Source of the DNA: Rhyzopertha dominica
Taxonomy: Eukaryota; Arthropoda; Insecta; Coleoptera; Bostrichidae
Assembly: GCA_025024175.1 (NCBI GenBank)
Contig: QCXZ01000064.1
Location: 23,866,286 to 23,930,285 of the forward strand
Length of the DNA stretch: 64,000 nucleotides
Direction of reading: 5' to 3'
Within the stretch, counting starts at the first letter, position 1. Every line of letters starts with the position of its first letter. The notes beneath the pieces are model-generated. The model did not search any database. It saw only the letters and a program-made list of their open reading frames with translations, and was not told where the DNA came from. Both the position numbers and the translations under genes were made by a program. This document shows, piece after piece, positions 45,480 through 57,969 of this stretch.

Positions 45480-45735
45480 AGAGTCTTTTACATAAGAAAG
45501 CTAAGTAAAGCCTTAGTCATTTTCTACCCTCTGCCTGATCAAGTACATTTTGAAAGCCTACTGGAATCCTTCCTTGACGAAACGTTGTTCGCCCAAAAAT
45601 GCCTTTAATTCTCGAAATATGTAAAAATTACTAATGCTAAGTACGGACTACACGATGGATGATCGAAAACTTCACACTTGAGCTGTTTTAAAAGATCGTC
45701 ACATGGGTACAGTTCGGCCGAACGAAAGCATGCGC
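45480..45735 (-). pseudogene. Mariner transposase C-terminal relic
   Basis: Minus-strand translation gives LLKQLKCEVFDHPSCSPYLA followed by a decayed stretch in which FWANNVSSRK corresponds to the FLGGQRF-SDEE block. The HPP-SPDLAP motif, which in mariner carries the third catalytic aspartate, is altered (PYLA). Only the last quarter of a transposase is present. Confidence 0.6.
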
Positions 45736-46179
45736 CTTCGTTTATTCTACTCGTAAATCGCGCATTACTTTAATTTTGGAATTTGACGTAGTTAAGTCAA
45801 GTTAGTAAGTAAAGTAAGTTAACGCAAAGATTACACAATAACTACCATAATATTCATTTCAGAAAACCTATATCTATAATGCAAATAATATATGTTCAAA
45901 CATTTGCTGTTAATTGCTGCAGATGGTGCTGCTTTTTACAAAAGGATATAATTTAGTCCCATCAGCTACCTATATAGAACACTATCCAACGCTTTTCTGA
46001 CAATTCTTTCGGGGTGTAGAATATTTGTTATTTGCTTCAATCATGGATATTATTGTTCCCTCAAAAAAAAAAACCAAAGCGTACTATACGGACAAATAGT
46101 TTGGGACACTCTGTACAGCCATGTTCCACTTTCTTAATTATGAGGCTTGAATAATAGGTAGCCTTCTGTAATTATGACT

Positions 46180-46560
46180 TTTGGTTCGGCGACATTTGAT
46201 TCTGTGTTGTTAATTACGGCCAACAGCTGATGTTCTTCTGTTTCACCGGCAACAAATCACTATGCCGTCCTCTCCGCCTCATCCACCTGTTCATGGCTCA
46301 ATAGCTCCACAATTCCCGCAGCGTAGAATGCTTCACACAATGCACTTTAACTAAAATGTAGAACCCTGTAATTTATGGCGTCACGGTTCGTAAGAAGCGC
46401 CTCGAGTTCCCAACGCTTAATTACACGCAAAATTATCTTAGTTACAAATTTGTTAATTCCACATTGATTGGTTGGCCGCTCCTATTTCGATTTTCTTACC
46501 AGCAGGCCGCGGCTGTAAGTTTGATCTAAGATGCTTTATGAGCAGGATTTATTAAACGTT
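46180..46560. promoter_or_regulatory. GC-elevated island with homeodomain-type sites
   Basis: Includes GCTTAATTACACGC, GTAATTTATGGCG and a ATTGATTGG (Pbx/Exd-like) motif within 120 bp near 46365-46475. No repeat match or coding signal. A candidate enhancer by motif content only. Confidence 0.35.
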
Positions 46561-46661
46561 TTGTCTGTTTAACCACTGTGATACTTTAACGTGGATAGAT
46601 TTAGTCTTAGCTAAAATGATCAGACGATCTTCCCACTTTAATGATGTGTAACATATCAAAT

Positions 46662-46663
<2 letters not shown>

Positions 46664-46703
<40 letters not shown>
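46664..46703. repeat. (TAA)n microsatellite, about 13 units
   Basis: A 40-bp uninterrupted TAA trinucleotide repeat. Confidence 0.95.
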
Positions 46704-46704
<1 letters not shown>

Positions 46705-46709
46705 GAGTT

Positions 46710-47540
46710 ACAATAAAAAAAAACAAAAAATGATCTAGCTTTTTAATTATAGTTGGTGAAATAAGTGCATATTCTGGGCTCTTGAATATTTGTTCTAGCT
46801 TTGCCACAGTAGAAAACTAAAGAGCTCCCAATACAGTACCAGCTCTTGGTACATGTAGATTAATTCCCAGAACGGTGGAGCAGATCATAAAACTTTATTA
46901 CATGTATGGTTCTTTTGTTACTAAATGATTATTCACTTATTATACAAATAATTGCGTTAGGTACCTTGGTATACCTACCTTATCTCGTTTTTACACTTAC
47001 CTATCTCCTTTATTTATCCCAGAAGGCATCTGCAAAAACGCTTTTTTTTCTCATTCATCGTGAATCTTTTCTTTCAGTGAATATTACTGAAATGACTTCT
47101 TTTATGATTAGTAAAAATAACTTTGCCTGGATTAGTTTGTTCATAACGTTTTTGTTTCATTCGTTTATATTTTTGTACGTTTTCTTATGCACATGATATA
47201 AGGTTTGCAATACTTTATTGAGTTCGACTCTAAAGATCACGATTTTTGGATGATTTCAAAAATTATCAATCAATATAAAGACGTCAACCAAAAGTAGTAC
47301 TAATGCAGGTAGCTGCCAAGTTCAAATGTTTTTTAAAACGTAGAACTATCGATAAATTTTTTAATATAAGTATCGTTAGATTATCAGTATACAACTAAGG
47401 ACGTCTATCATTTCTTAATTTTTTATTGGTTAATCTGCCATGGCGTAATAATGTACCTGGGTGTAGTTGAATTTGATGAAGTTTTAAATGGTTGTACACG
47501 TGACGACGGAATATGGTTTGAGCATTTATAATGGGAAAAC
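46710..47540. other. Intergenic with one hydrophobic open frame
   Basis: A 96-codon plus frame at 46906-47196 (starting at an ATG at 46903-46906 or nearby) is strongly hydrophobic, with two or three potential membrane segments. In AT-rich DNA, phenylalanine/leucine/isoleucine-rich frames arise by chance. No homology recognised. Confidence 0.25.
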
Positions 47541-47544
47541 TTTT

Positions 47545-47700
47545 TTCCATTTAAACTCTGAAAACTATTAATCAGATGTTTCGATTGCTTCTGAAATTTT
47601 ATTAAAGACAGCCTTTAAAATAATCTGACACAAGTTCACACAATTTTTTACTGGTAAATAAACTAATCAACAAGGAATCTAAACGCCATAGAAACAACGT
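47545..47700. repeat. Family A fragment (copy 3), diverged
   Basis: Aligns with copy 2 from CTGAAAACTATTAATCAGA through GTTTCGATTGC, CTGACACAAGTTCA and AAATAAACTAATCA to CATAGAAACAACGT. It is the most diverged copy, and the hairpin is no longer intact. Confidence 0.55.
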
Positions 47701-47704
47701 TTCG

Positions 47705-48635
47705 ACTTAAAAAAATTAAATTCATTGATTTAAAAAGACATAATTACAAGATATACGGTACTGTACGTCAGTGAATGATTTCGGCGTTCATGTTTTGAAA
47801 CTAGCACCTTTTCATTAAACACTGTTTAATATCTAAATCAGGATCAAATTCAACTATACGTATTAGAAGCAGTACCTTTTAGAAGCACACAGATACACAA
47901 CAAGTTTACATAGATTCGTTTATTAAAGACTTGCAATAATTGTAATAAAATTTTTGTTTTGTCATCAGTTATGTGTTTAGTTGAATATGCTTGTTCAGTT
48001 ATGGAAGATTGTTTTGTTTTATTTGTTAACACCTATTCTTTTGTTATCGGAGGGTGATTAGATGTGACATGTAAATATACGTTTGTTTATATTAGTTTTC
48101 TGTATAAATTTGTTCTAAAGCTACCATTGTTTTCTAATCCATCATAAGACCAAACAACAAAAGTATCATACATACCAATACCAATTTTTGGTTTAAATTA
48201 AAAACTGTTGGTCGCTACCTCTTTAAAGGTTTCTATAAAGAAATTGGCCTTTACACAACTTAAAGGTAAACCGATTAGCGCAACCTTAGATACTATTAAT
48301 AAAATTTCCTGTTCCACAAGCAACAGGTAGATTTTAAGCAATGCTTAGGTAATTTGACACTATAGCTTAGCAACACTGTATCTTTTGCCAACCCTTAGCT
48401 GCTCATGTGCTAAAAATGGGAGATTGATATAGTATATAAGGGTCCGTTGTATGCAGTTTTTGTTATTCCATCGCATTAGATATACAGTAACAATTTTATA
48501 AATAAAAAGGAACTTCAAAGTAGAACTTGACGTTGTGACACCCAGTAAAACCTAGCAACGTAGAATTTGAACAGGCGAATTCTACAGCTTATTTACACCT
48601 GTTATTAATTTATTACAAACCTTTAGGGAATATGA
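47705..48635. other. Intergenic, no gene seen
   Basis: AT-rich; only short frames without recognisable domains. Confidence 0.4.
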
Positions 48636-48639
48636 ATAT

Positions 48640-49310
48640 ATTGCATAAATCATGGGATTGAAGCCGCGATAATAGCAGATGGCTTCGTCCGCATTTTTAA
48701 TGAGGTTAACTGTGCTATCTGTTCAACTTGAACTTGCGCGCTTTCCAAATGTCGTGCGCATTCGTCACCCGCACAAATGTTCTTGGGACCCGATCAATTT
48801 GTCGCGGCTTAGATAAAAAAAAGAGAACCCGATCCCAGGACTCCGGAGCCTCATCATTCGCCCATTATTATTTTATTCGAGTGGGATCGTTGATAAATTT
48901 ACGAGCGTAGGAATGAAAGCTCGTCCTCTCGTTGCGGCTTTAGTCTCGGACCCGGCCACAAAGTGCATGGAGGTCCTAGATCATTTTAACATAATGGAAG
49001 AACGGATGGCTTTCAGATTTATGTCATCTTTCGGCCATATCAAAGTCCGTATAGCAGAAGAACACAATGGGATCAGGAGGTATTCCTGAATGAATTGTGT
49101 AATATATGAGAGTTGATGGGATTAATACGGATTTGTTGTTATAATGCCTGAATTTAGGACGTTGCTGTTAGAGTTATGTTAATGTGAAGTCGGCCGGACT
49201 CGCTTTGTGCGCGGGAACCGTTGTTAATTAAGTGGAAAAGCTACGCGGCGTTACAAAATTCGAGTACGCTGTTTGTTAAGAATCTGGTTGACACTAATTG
49301 GCTTTCGAGT
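48640..49310. promoter_or_regulatory. Large GC-elevated single-copy island
   Basis: The longest such island in the window. It includes GTTAATTAAGTGG near 49222 and ATTTTATTCGAGTGGG near 48868. No frame shows a recognisable domain and no repeat match was seen. It could be a regulatory element, a non-coding RNA exon or an untranslated exon. Confidence 0.3.
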
Positions 49311-49929
49311 GTTTACACGCCTGTTATTGGTGCTTGAATATGATTTTGTTATTAGTTTACTGTACCGCTAGCTGACTACTTCAGATTGTGTGTTTGACAC
49401 ACAGTGCGCGCTGTACAGGTTGTTTTGTTTTGAGTGGCTACCTCAACGTCTGCAAGAATAGCTTTCTTTTATGGGAATTGTTCGCGTTGTACTTGATTAT
49501 GTAAATGGTACCGTTACATGTTATACCTGTAGACATACCTGGTGTGTCACAGCAACCCCCTACGCCTAGCAACTCTAACCTGTAACTTTTGAACATGTAA
49601 GAGGGGTTTAAAGGACTTTAGAAGCTCTTTTTTTTAAATGTGTATGAAAAAACGATCAATTGTTTTTAATTATTTTCGTCGAAAGCTGTTTGCAAAATTA
49701 CGTCAAGTTTTAACTGATTAAACTTTCAAAATGACCGCCATAGAAGCGTTAAATCGTAACTACGGATAACGATCTTTGCCATATATGTCATGCTACAAAA
49801 ATTACTCTGTTTTCAAACGGGATAGATAGACTCCAAATGACACTGGTGGATAACGGCAACTTTTATTTATCTATTTTAACAAATAAATATATGGTTTTAT
49901 ATATGAAAGCTTCTTTATTATTACTACCT

Positions 49930-50700
49930 ACAGCCATCCCAAAAACTTGAATATGTCGGCAAAAAGATGGACGCTTGCGCATCGTTTCTTCAATATCCTA
50001 GTGGGTTATTTATCTGTAGTCGTGACTAATGATTGCCTGACATTTCCGATGATTTCTGGAGTCAACTGCTTGCCCTTATAGCACACTTTATGACATGTTT
50101 TACCCAAAGATGGTGGTCGCGTTTCAAAAACCTTCGATTTCTAAAGAAAATGTAACTCCTCTCTCTAATCCAAGGAATTGCCGGACAGAAGCACCATAAT
50201 GAGGAGGTACCCCGTCCCCGTCCTGCTGAAGAACTACATTTACATACACTTTCATTCAATTTCTCATATTCTTCCATGATGTCAATGGTATGGGAATAGA
50301 TTAGTGTGTCTAGCATGGCTGATGGTATGCTCTTCAAGGAAGAAAGAGTTTTTGCTGGTCACCTAATATGATGTGTTTGAGTATACACTTCCTCCATTTA
50401 AGAAAACTATATACTCGTCTAAAAAGCAAAATTCCGTTTTCACATAATTTCAGTTGTTTATCAGATCGTCTCCATTTAAATCACACGTCAAATGAATAAG
50501 AAAAGATGAAACCTATGTTTGTGGGGAATCCTGAAGACTGATGACATGCCGACTCCAAAAACGTCCAAGAGCTTTCGAAATATAGCGTATTTTTCATGAG
50601 CGCAACATGACCCAGGAGGGTAAGTTTGTTTCCGATTCTGAAGCGATCCAGTCTTTTTCCATAAGTTCCAAGATATATTTGTCATGGACAGGTATATCCG
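49930..50700 (-). pseudogene. Decayed DDE transposase relic (QQDGAPPHY-type)
   Basis: Minus-strand translation gives LQQDGDGVPPHYGASVRQFL near 50245-50185, which is the second catalytic-aspartate block of this insect transposase family with a two-residue insertion. It is followed by a degraded region and LTPEIIGNVRQSLVT near 50065-50020, typical of the C-terminal end. An upstream piece (LELMEKDWIASESE) near 50670 may be the N-terminal part. Stops and frameshifts abound. Related in type to the relic at 11005-11660. Confidence 0.6.
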
Positions 50701-51129
50701 GATGTATTATACTGAAGATGCGAGCATGCATGGATGGTAAACCATTTTGGATTTATAACTTTTAACATTATGCAGTAATAAACGAATAAAAATCAAAATG
50801 GCAATACAATGCAGTGACTGGTTTTTATCGAATACTTGGCTAAACTGATTACAAGAACGAAATAATTTTTAATTAATTCATAGATACCTGTCAGTGCATT
50901 ATAGCTGAATTTGTACATAGTATACAAATATATATATTTAATTGTACAACAGAATCAAGACTTGACATGACCTGGGATTATGCAACAATTTCTGAGCAAA
51001 AAATTATTAAGATACATGTGCTCTAAAATTAACGGATTCGAAGATACGCATAGGTGGTCCAGTTATCGTGCTCATCCAATTGACGGCGTTATTTGAAATC
51101 TTACAGCATAACGTGAAACTGTTTCAGAC

Positions 51130-51215
51130 CTAATTCTGAGGAAGACACCGACATGAGTGTCGAAACATTAAGACCAAACATACAACGTGGGAAGCAACCC
51201 GAAAAAACATGTTAT
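51130..51215 (+). repeat. Family B fragment (copy 2) with best-preserved hammerhead-like core
   Basis: Reads CTGAGGA (51136-51142), one A, GACAC, an eight-base loop, GTGTC (51157-51161), then GAAAC (51162-51166), followed by AAGACCAAACATACAACGTG shared with copy 1. The left inverted arm is missing. The stem is perfect. Confidence 0.65.
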
Positions 51216-51439
51216 AAAAACAGATATGTATATTCATGTAAGAAATTTTAGAAGTTGCAAAAATTTTTAATAACTAAAATTTTACTGTTTTTTTTAATTA
51301 AAAACTATAATGAGTTAATAAAAAATTACTTTGTTGTTTTTCAAAACTGAGACTAACTGTGCTGTGCATCACAACATTTAACTTAGTCAAAACATTCAAC
51401 AGGACATAAACTTTATTTAAGTATAATAATCCTATTTCT

Positions 51440-51850
51440 CCAAAAAAATTAATCTCTGGAAGTTTCCGTGGCGTGGCGGCAATCAGGAGAAAGTAAGTTT
51501 TCCGGCCGATTGCGGCGTCAGAATTCATATCCGTCAATCTTTCAGATTTAATCCAATTCGCTCTCGGATAGAAAACATCGTAAATTCCAAAACCACGCTT
51601 TAATTTCGGAACAAACAAGCTGACGAGAAAACTCCGCCTGTCTTAACCCCAGCATAATTCCAGGTCTTAGACTTTTGTCAGCCGCTTGATAAATCCTTAT
51701 GTTGATTGGATCAACTGTGTCGGACACGCGGAACAAAAATGCATTCGTATATTTTTTCCTCTCCCAGATGAAGGGTGCCCCGGAGCGAAATCCGCCACAG
51801 GACGCCTGCGGTGTTGCAAGATTTAAGTACAGTGTAGTACTATTACAGTG
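51440..51850. promoter_or_regulatory. GC-elevated single-copy island
   Basis: Balanced, non-repetitive sequence with TTGATAAATCC and TTGATTGGATCAA motifs near 51686-51715. Minus-strand frames at 51298-51618 and 51548-51736 lack recognisable domains. Candidate regulatory element or exon. Confidence 0.3.
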
Positions 51851-52189
51851 AACGAACCTGAAGTCTCTCGATTCAGTTACAATGATTGTTATTTCAATGA
51901 GTTATCGTAATTAACAAGATCCTTAGGTATTAAGTATAAGTTATAAATTACCCCATGTGTTACGGAAGACGATATCAGAAATTTTTTTAGGTGAAATAGA
52001 TTTTGTACTAGGTACAAAGTAAAAACGTATTAACTCATATAAGGCATAAAAACAAGGTACAAAGATAGAATAGAATAAATGAGGAACTCAGTAAAAGAAA
52101 TCATTATAGGTTTCCTTGAAGATGAAATGAAGACCCTACAAGCATACTAGTCAAAATGTGCTCTTCAAAGTTTTTTAAGGTTTCACTAA

Positions 52190-53400
52190 TAACCTTATAG
52201 AGATCGATCAAACAGCGCCACAGACCTTGATGTACTCACCAATAAATACATCGCGGTTATTAGAAAAGGCAGGTCCTCTGAGAAGATTATCACGAGTGCA
52301 GAAGTACGTTTTATACAGAACAAGATTTATGGACATATGCAGGAAGGTGGAAGATGTTCAGAATCGGTTCAAGGGTGATTCCTTGTGGTACTCCCTTAGT
52401 TACGTTGATATCCTAAAAGTAATAGTGATTCTTGATTGTTGGCTGAAGTAGTCGAGTCAAAAGCCTACTGTAGTACAGTAATATATTGATTTATCGATGT
52501 TACATACACAACTATTCGTAATCCTTGTTAGAGCAATCGTGGACTCTTTCCTAATACCCAGCTGACAACTAGGGAGGATCACCTATTTCAGAAGCTGCGA
52601 CATAACTGGTAAAATGATTATCGATTTCAATTTTTTTTTGCTAGCATTTATCCACTTCCTAGAACTGAAACATCTTGTAAACGTAAAAAAACATCATTGT
52701 AATCTTGCAGTAAATAGCGTACTATTTTCACATTGATTCTGTTACATCCATATGATAGAGAATATTGACATTACAAATGATCTCTTCAACATCTTCGTCT
52801 GTGACGCATCCAACTTTTAAACTAAAAAGCTTTTAACAAATGGGAAGTATTTGTACAAATAATATCCTTCAGAGCATCAAAAATTTATATATCTACAAGT
52901 TTATATACTTTCCACCTGGAGATATCGGACCTCATTTTATTAGGATTACATTTGCTCGGTCTCATGCTAAAAGTAGGCTTCTTTTTTTTTGAAAATCTTT
53001 TATCTGTCTTAAGGTTACTGGCAGACCTTCTAAGGAGTTATTGTAGCCTCGTTTTCATGGCATGTTCCAATGGAGCATTAGCATTAAAGATAATTAGGAT
53101 TAGCTTTTTTGCAGAAATGTAACTTTATAGTCAATAATAGAACCACTAGGTGACCTACTCACTGTTGAAGCATCAATGTCAAGTTTTATGGGATCAAAAA
53201 TATCGACAATTTTACTCCACTGAGTCAGTTGTCAGTCGTTGGTTGTTTATGTAGTCAGCATCCAATGTCAGGCATTCTGTTATCTTATCGGGTAAAATTG
53301 GATAAATGATGTCGGTTAAGGATAGAGAGGAACTCGAAATATGGGTTTGTCTTAAAGCTGCTGTTCTATGTCAAAGATTTCAAAAGCTGCCATACTTTCT
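52190..53400 (-). pseudogene. Third LINE relic, Jockey/CR1-type reverse transcriptase
   Basis: Minus-strand translation gives ILPVMSQLLK near 52620, then QLGIRKESTIALTRIT, and further on GVPQGITLEPILNIFHLPA near 52405-52350. These correspond to the RPISLLPVLSKLLE, Q-GFRKGHST-TAL and GVPQGSVLGPLLF blocks of Jockey/CR1-type elements. An upstream endonuclease-to-RT linker may be represented near 53300 (LPDKITECLTLDAD). Deletions, stops and frameshifts are frequent. It is a different LINE type from those at 14777 and 24000. Confidence 0.65.
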
Positions 53401-53404
53401 ACAG

Positions 53405-54065
53405 CCGAGGATATTTACTTACGATTACTTGGTCAAATGATGAGCAAACATCACCATTCTAAATGACATTCAAAACTGTTCATATTCTTAGCCTTTGTTA
53501 TGTATATATACTTCCATATATACTCGTAATATTTCTATTAGTGTAGCTGCGCAACTTACCACCCTTAGTAGATTCTCGTTCTCAGTACAGAAGTATAATA
53601 CTGAAATAATCAAAACCATCATCAGCACTTACGGTTCATCAGCAGCTACAATATCATAAGTAACTACACTATCAAACAAGATTTTCAAAGCAGGAGTTCA
53701 ACGAACGTACGTTATATGAAATCAGCGTCACAATTACATGGGTTTTTGGTTTTCACCTGATTACTATCGTTGCCATTTCACTGCAATTACCACAATAAGC
53801 TTTTTACGAAGAAAGATTAATCGTTTTACTTCACTATTTTTATTCTTTGTCTGCATATATCGGGTGCCCTACTTATTCTTCCCCATCTTGACGAATGTAG
53901 GATGTCTAATTATATAATTCCAAATATCATCTATGTTTATTTTATGTATATCATATATGTTTCGTGTTAGACCAGCATTAATATATATCTATGTATACCT
54001 TTGTAACTATAATGCTGTCCATATATCAATATTGACCGCATATGAGGATGAAATTTTTTAATCCT
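53405..54065. other. Intergenic, no gene seen
   Basis: AT-rich with TATAT stretches near 53920-54000; nothing recognised. Confidence 0.4.
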
Positions 54066-54069
54066 TATT

Positions 54070-54720
54070 AAAAAAATCCCTAGTGGCCGTATAAATACGT
54101 GGCAAACGAGGGGGTTAGCTTTGAGCTGGCCTTTTCCTACGGGCAATGAGATCCCTCAACATACCGACTGCAGCAACCTACGTCGTAGTACGTAATGTCA
54201 CCGCTGTATGACGCATTACCGACTTTCACCAACTGACCAGGTAATCAGTAATGTACTACAGGTTGTAGTTCGTTTAAGCCACTACTAGATAACTCATTAC
54301 CGCTTTTCACAAAATGACACATCCTCGCCAGTAAGAACTTATTAAAGACCACTAAGATTTGGTGCAAAATTTTCAACTTCGGGGATAAAAATTGCATATT
54401 AGCAACGTAGCATTCGCCGAGGGGTAATGTGTGGGAATTTGTCGCAGTAAATTTCCTGAGTTCCCGACCCTGCCCGCTTAAAGGTCTTACGTCTCGACAT
54501 CCACATATCAGGATGGGATTCCGATTCAGGCTACGCCTTGCTGCACCTCGCGCACTTGGATTAAGGTATTCCTTCCGGGGATTACCCGCGACTGCCGTAC
54601 GTTCTTTTTGTTTCATCTGGGGAGGTGTTTATTGCCAGAGATAATAATGTTATGGACTGCGGGGGCTTGTTCTTTTATTTTTATGCGACGGCCTCCATGA
54701 TTGCACAAGCTTTTCGTACT
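54070..54720. promoter_or_regulatory. GC-elevated single-copy island
   Basis: Contains GGCCGTATAAATACG near 54084, a TATA-like context, and a GC-rich core at 54450-54620. A 123-codon minus frame (54245-54616) and a 71-codon plus frame overlap, so neither is convincing. Could be a promoter, enhancer or exon. Confidence 0.3.
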
Positions 54721-55131
54721 AGGCGTTATACAGAAACATCAACAGGAAGTGTTATGTTCCTATATAAGTATAATTTCTTATGCTAGGAATGAGAAATATA
54801 GGTATTTATACCAGAAATAGACTTTAGGTTTTGGAAGTAGTTTTTCGGTATTTTGCCATCAACTTATGGAACATAAACATAACGAGACTATTGCTAAACG
54901 ACTTGACTATACATGATCGAGTAGCTTTCATCTTAGATTAAATCTGAGCTGATGTACAAGTTCAGCAGTCTTTTTTTATATACCAGGCGGTACAATAACT
55001 GTAATGACCAATGATGCCAGTCATCATCCATATCGAATTTGTATACATATTAGTATGTAAGAGTGTTGACTTTTAATAACTAAAATACTTAAAAACTTTC
55101 TTCAAATGCTTTTGTTTAATATGCCATTTAT

Positions 55132-55729
55132 ACAGGGTTTTTATAAATGATTCGTGCAACACGGGCGGCGTTGATTTCTGAATTTTTTAAGGCGCCTTTT
55201 TGTAACTGCTGCTAAGCTACAACAACCACGGCGATTATTCAACATCAATAAGCACGATTGTACTGAAGGTTGCAGATAGTTACAGTCACGAAATTGATGG
55301 CTGTATAAAGATTTTCCTACAATTTATAGTTCTATTTTTCTTTCGAAGGTAAGGCTTGTGGTAATCACTACAGTCTACTTCCAGTACCTCATAGTACAAT
55401 TATTTAACAGGCTTACTGTAGCTACAACCCCACAAATACGATACATAACCTAAAAGTTATACGCAAGCGTGTCACCCCACAGCTCCGAAATGTAAACTTT
55501 TTGCAACCTTAAAGTTGATTATCCCACAAAACAGTACAGAATATGTTGAAAATACACACTCATATGCATTATCTCACATTAAAATGTAACAAATAATGCA
55601 ACAATCGAGAGATGACAAGTATGCGTCAAAGCAATAGTTGTGTTCACTTTCCTGAGAGGCGGCAAACTGATTTAATCGATAATTTTTTATAAGCGCCCTG
55701 GATGCATGAATGATTTATAGAAACCCTGT
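55132..55729. mobile_element. 598-bp TIR element (ACAGGGTTT ends)
   Basis: The left end starts ACAGGGTTTTTATAAATGAT and the right end is the reverse complement of ACAGGGTTTCTATAAATCAT, similar over about 35 bp. The interior has no coding frame. A clear target duplication was not found. ACAGGGT-type ends occur in several insect Tc/mariner-like families, but the class is left open. Confidence 0.6.
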
Positions 55730-55962
55730 TTAATGGGAGCCATAATAGAAGCATACCTACTATAATTTGTAAGCATAGTACCAATAAGCGTTTTAAAGCA
55801 ACATCATCAAATAATTTATAGTTCCCTATAATGGAGACATATGACTTAGATGCTCTTGAGACAATATCGAAAATATGTTGTACACATAAATGGATGCATT
55901 AAAAAAGCCTTCAGCTCCGTTAAATTGGCCAGCCTCAAACTTATGCTTGCTGATGTTCTTAA

Positions 55963-57509
55963 GCTTTTGCACTTTAATTTGTGTGATGTAGTTTACAACA
56001 GCTTCATCGCCAAACATACGCATATGCCTGCGTTTTGCTTATAGGATTGGTCGGCACGCTAACGTAACCAGTAAATTAGAACATGCTGAATTGCTTACCA
56101 TGGAGCAATTATTTATATAAAAAAATGATTATGACGCAAAAACCAGTAAGCTTATATAATAAATAATCATTCCAGACTGACGTGCTTCATATTAATGTCA
56201 GAATAAGAGACTTACTCATGATTTCGGCCTATAAGTCTGCATTCTTTGAACGCGGTTTTTCACATATGTTTACAAAAATGTAGAATGTCATACCGGCTAA
56301 CATCAAAGCTCTCTGTCCTAGAAGCCTTAATAAACATGTCTGCGAACATTGAAATTGGTGCTAGCAGATTGTTTTGTGTTGCATCGTCTATCATTACACT
56401 TATATGTACTATAACTGCCCCTTCGCCTTCCTTAGATTTTTTTTATTTGGATTCTATATCCTCATCGCTTCCATCGTTAGTTATTATCTTGGTCAAACTC
56501 CTCTACAGCCTCTTCTTTTAAATAGCTCTCCTTTTCCCCCTCTTCGTTTTCCTTGTTGAATGGGCATTATCCCACGTCACTCACAGAAATGCTTTTTTTC
56601 CTGCTAAGACATTACAGCTTATCAGTGTAGTTTAGGTTTAATGCAGACAGCATAGGATAGAACTGGTTTTGCTTGGTATAATGTTAGTAGAAAAATAGAT
56701 ATAAATGACATTTGTCAGCAATGAATTGACACGATGACAAAGCCAGCTAGCTGCCATAATGGGTACTACTTATTTCATACCAAGCTTTGGGTATATAGAC
56801 AAAACGAGTTCTACTCCATGCTGTCTGTGTTAGAGCTAAACTACACTGATGAGCTGTAATGTCTTAGCAGGAAAAAAAGCATTTCTGTGAGTGACGTGGG
56901 ATAATGCCCATTCAACCGGGAAAACGAAGAGGGGGAAAAAGAAAAGCTATTTAAAAGAAGAGGCTGTAGAGGAGTTTGACCAAGATAATAACTAACGATG
57001 GAAGCGATGAGGATATAGAATCCAAATAAAAAATATCTAAGGAAGGCGAAGGGGCAGTTATAGTACATATAAGTGTAATGATAGACGATGCAACACAAAA
57101 CAATCTGCTAGCACCAATTTCAATGTTCGCAGACATGTTTATTAAGGCTTCTAGGACAGAGAGCTTTGATGTTAGCCGGTATGACATTCTACATTTTTGT
57201 AAACATATGTGAAAAACCGCGTTCAAAGAATGCAGACTTATAGGCCGAAATCATGAGTAAGTCTCTTATTCTGACATTAATATGAAGCACGTCAGTCTGG
57301 AATGATTATTTATTATATAAGCATACTGGTTTTTGCGTCATAATCATTTTTTTATATAAATAATTGCTCCATGGTAAGCAATTCAGCATGTTCTAATTTA
57401 CTGGTTACGTTAGCGTGCCGACCAATCCTATAAGCAAAACGCAGGTATATGCGTATGTTTGGCGATGGAGCTGTTGTAAACTACATCACACAAATTAAAG
57501 TGCAAGAGC
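55963..57509. mobile_element. 1.55-kb near-perfect palindrome (long-arm foldback)
   Basis: The left arm, from 55963 to about 56680, and the right arm, from about 56785 to 57509, are reverse complements. Over 56040-56300 I see a single difference, and the two 91-codon frames inside the arms differ at one residue. The loop is a family D unit (GTAGAAAAATAGAT, then GACAAAGCCAGCTAGCTGCC). D-type sequence also flanks the right arm (57510 onward). The arms contain minus/plus coding-like remnants but no recognised protein. No target duplication was found. Identity this high implies a recent origin or gene conversion between arms. Confidence 0.85.
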
Positions 57510-57770
57510 GAAATAGATCTATCTGTAGCTGGTTGCGGTGCAGGCCGCATAGCATAGACTGCCTTTTTATGTATGTCGTTTCTTGACCGTCAGCAAAAAG
57601 TGCCGTGGGGGCCTGCTGTCAGGTTGATGTATGCATGTGCCTGCCAACTTGTTAGATTACAGGTCGCTTCCTTAGGAAGTAGTTCCCATTAAGGTAGCTA
57701 GGTGGCTTTGTCGTCGTATCAGTTCATTGCTGACAGATGGCATTGCCATCTATTTTTCTACTAGAAATAA
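57510..57770 (+). repeat. Foldback-family D fragment (copy 4)
   Basis: Contains ATCTATCTGTAGCTGG, CTTCCTTAGGAAGTAGTTCC, GGTAGCTAGGTGGCTTTG and GACAGATGGCATTGCCATCT in the same order as copies 1 and 2. It abuts the palindrome at 55963-57509. Confidence 0.65.
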
Positions 57771-57969
57771 ATCTTGGTGAAACATCGATGTGTCGATTGA
57801 TATTTTAACACGTTTTCACGGTCGTAATATTTTTAAGAAAATTATGCACCCACTTGATCGAAGGATAATTTTCCTTGAAGCATTTTCAATTTTTCTAGAT
57901 TATTTAAGTACAAGCAGACATGCATTTTCACAGACTAAGAAGGAATCCCAAGAATACTACTCTCTTTAC

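Noticed and set aside
54245..54616. 123-codon minus-strand frame
   Set aside because: No domain or initiation context of note, and it overlaps an open frame on the other strand in a GC-elevated island.
56246..57226. Two nearly identical 91-codon frames as a duplicated gene
   Set aside because: They are the same sequence in the two palindrome arms, lack an ATG start and resemble no protein; identity reflects the inverted repeat.
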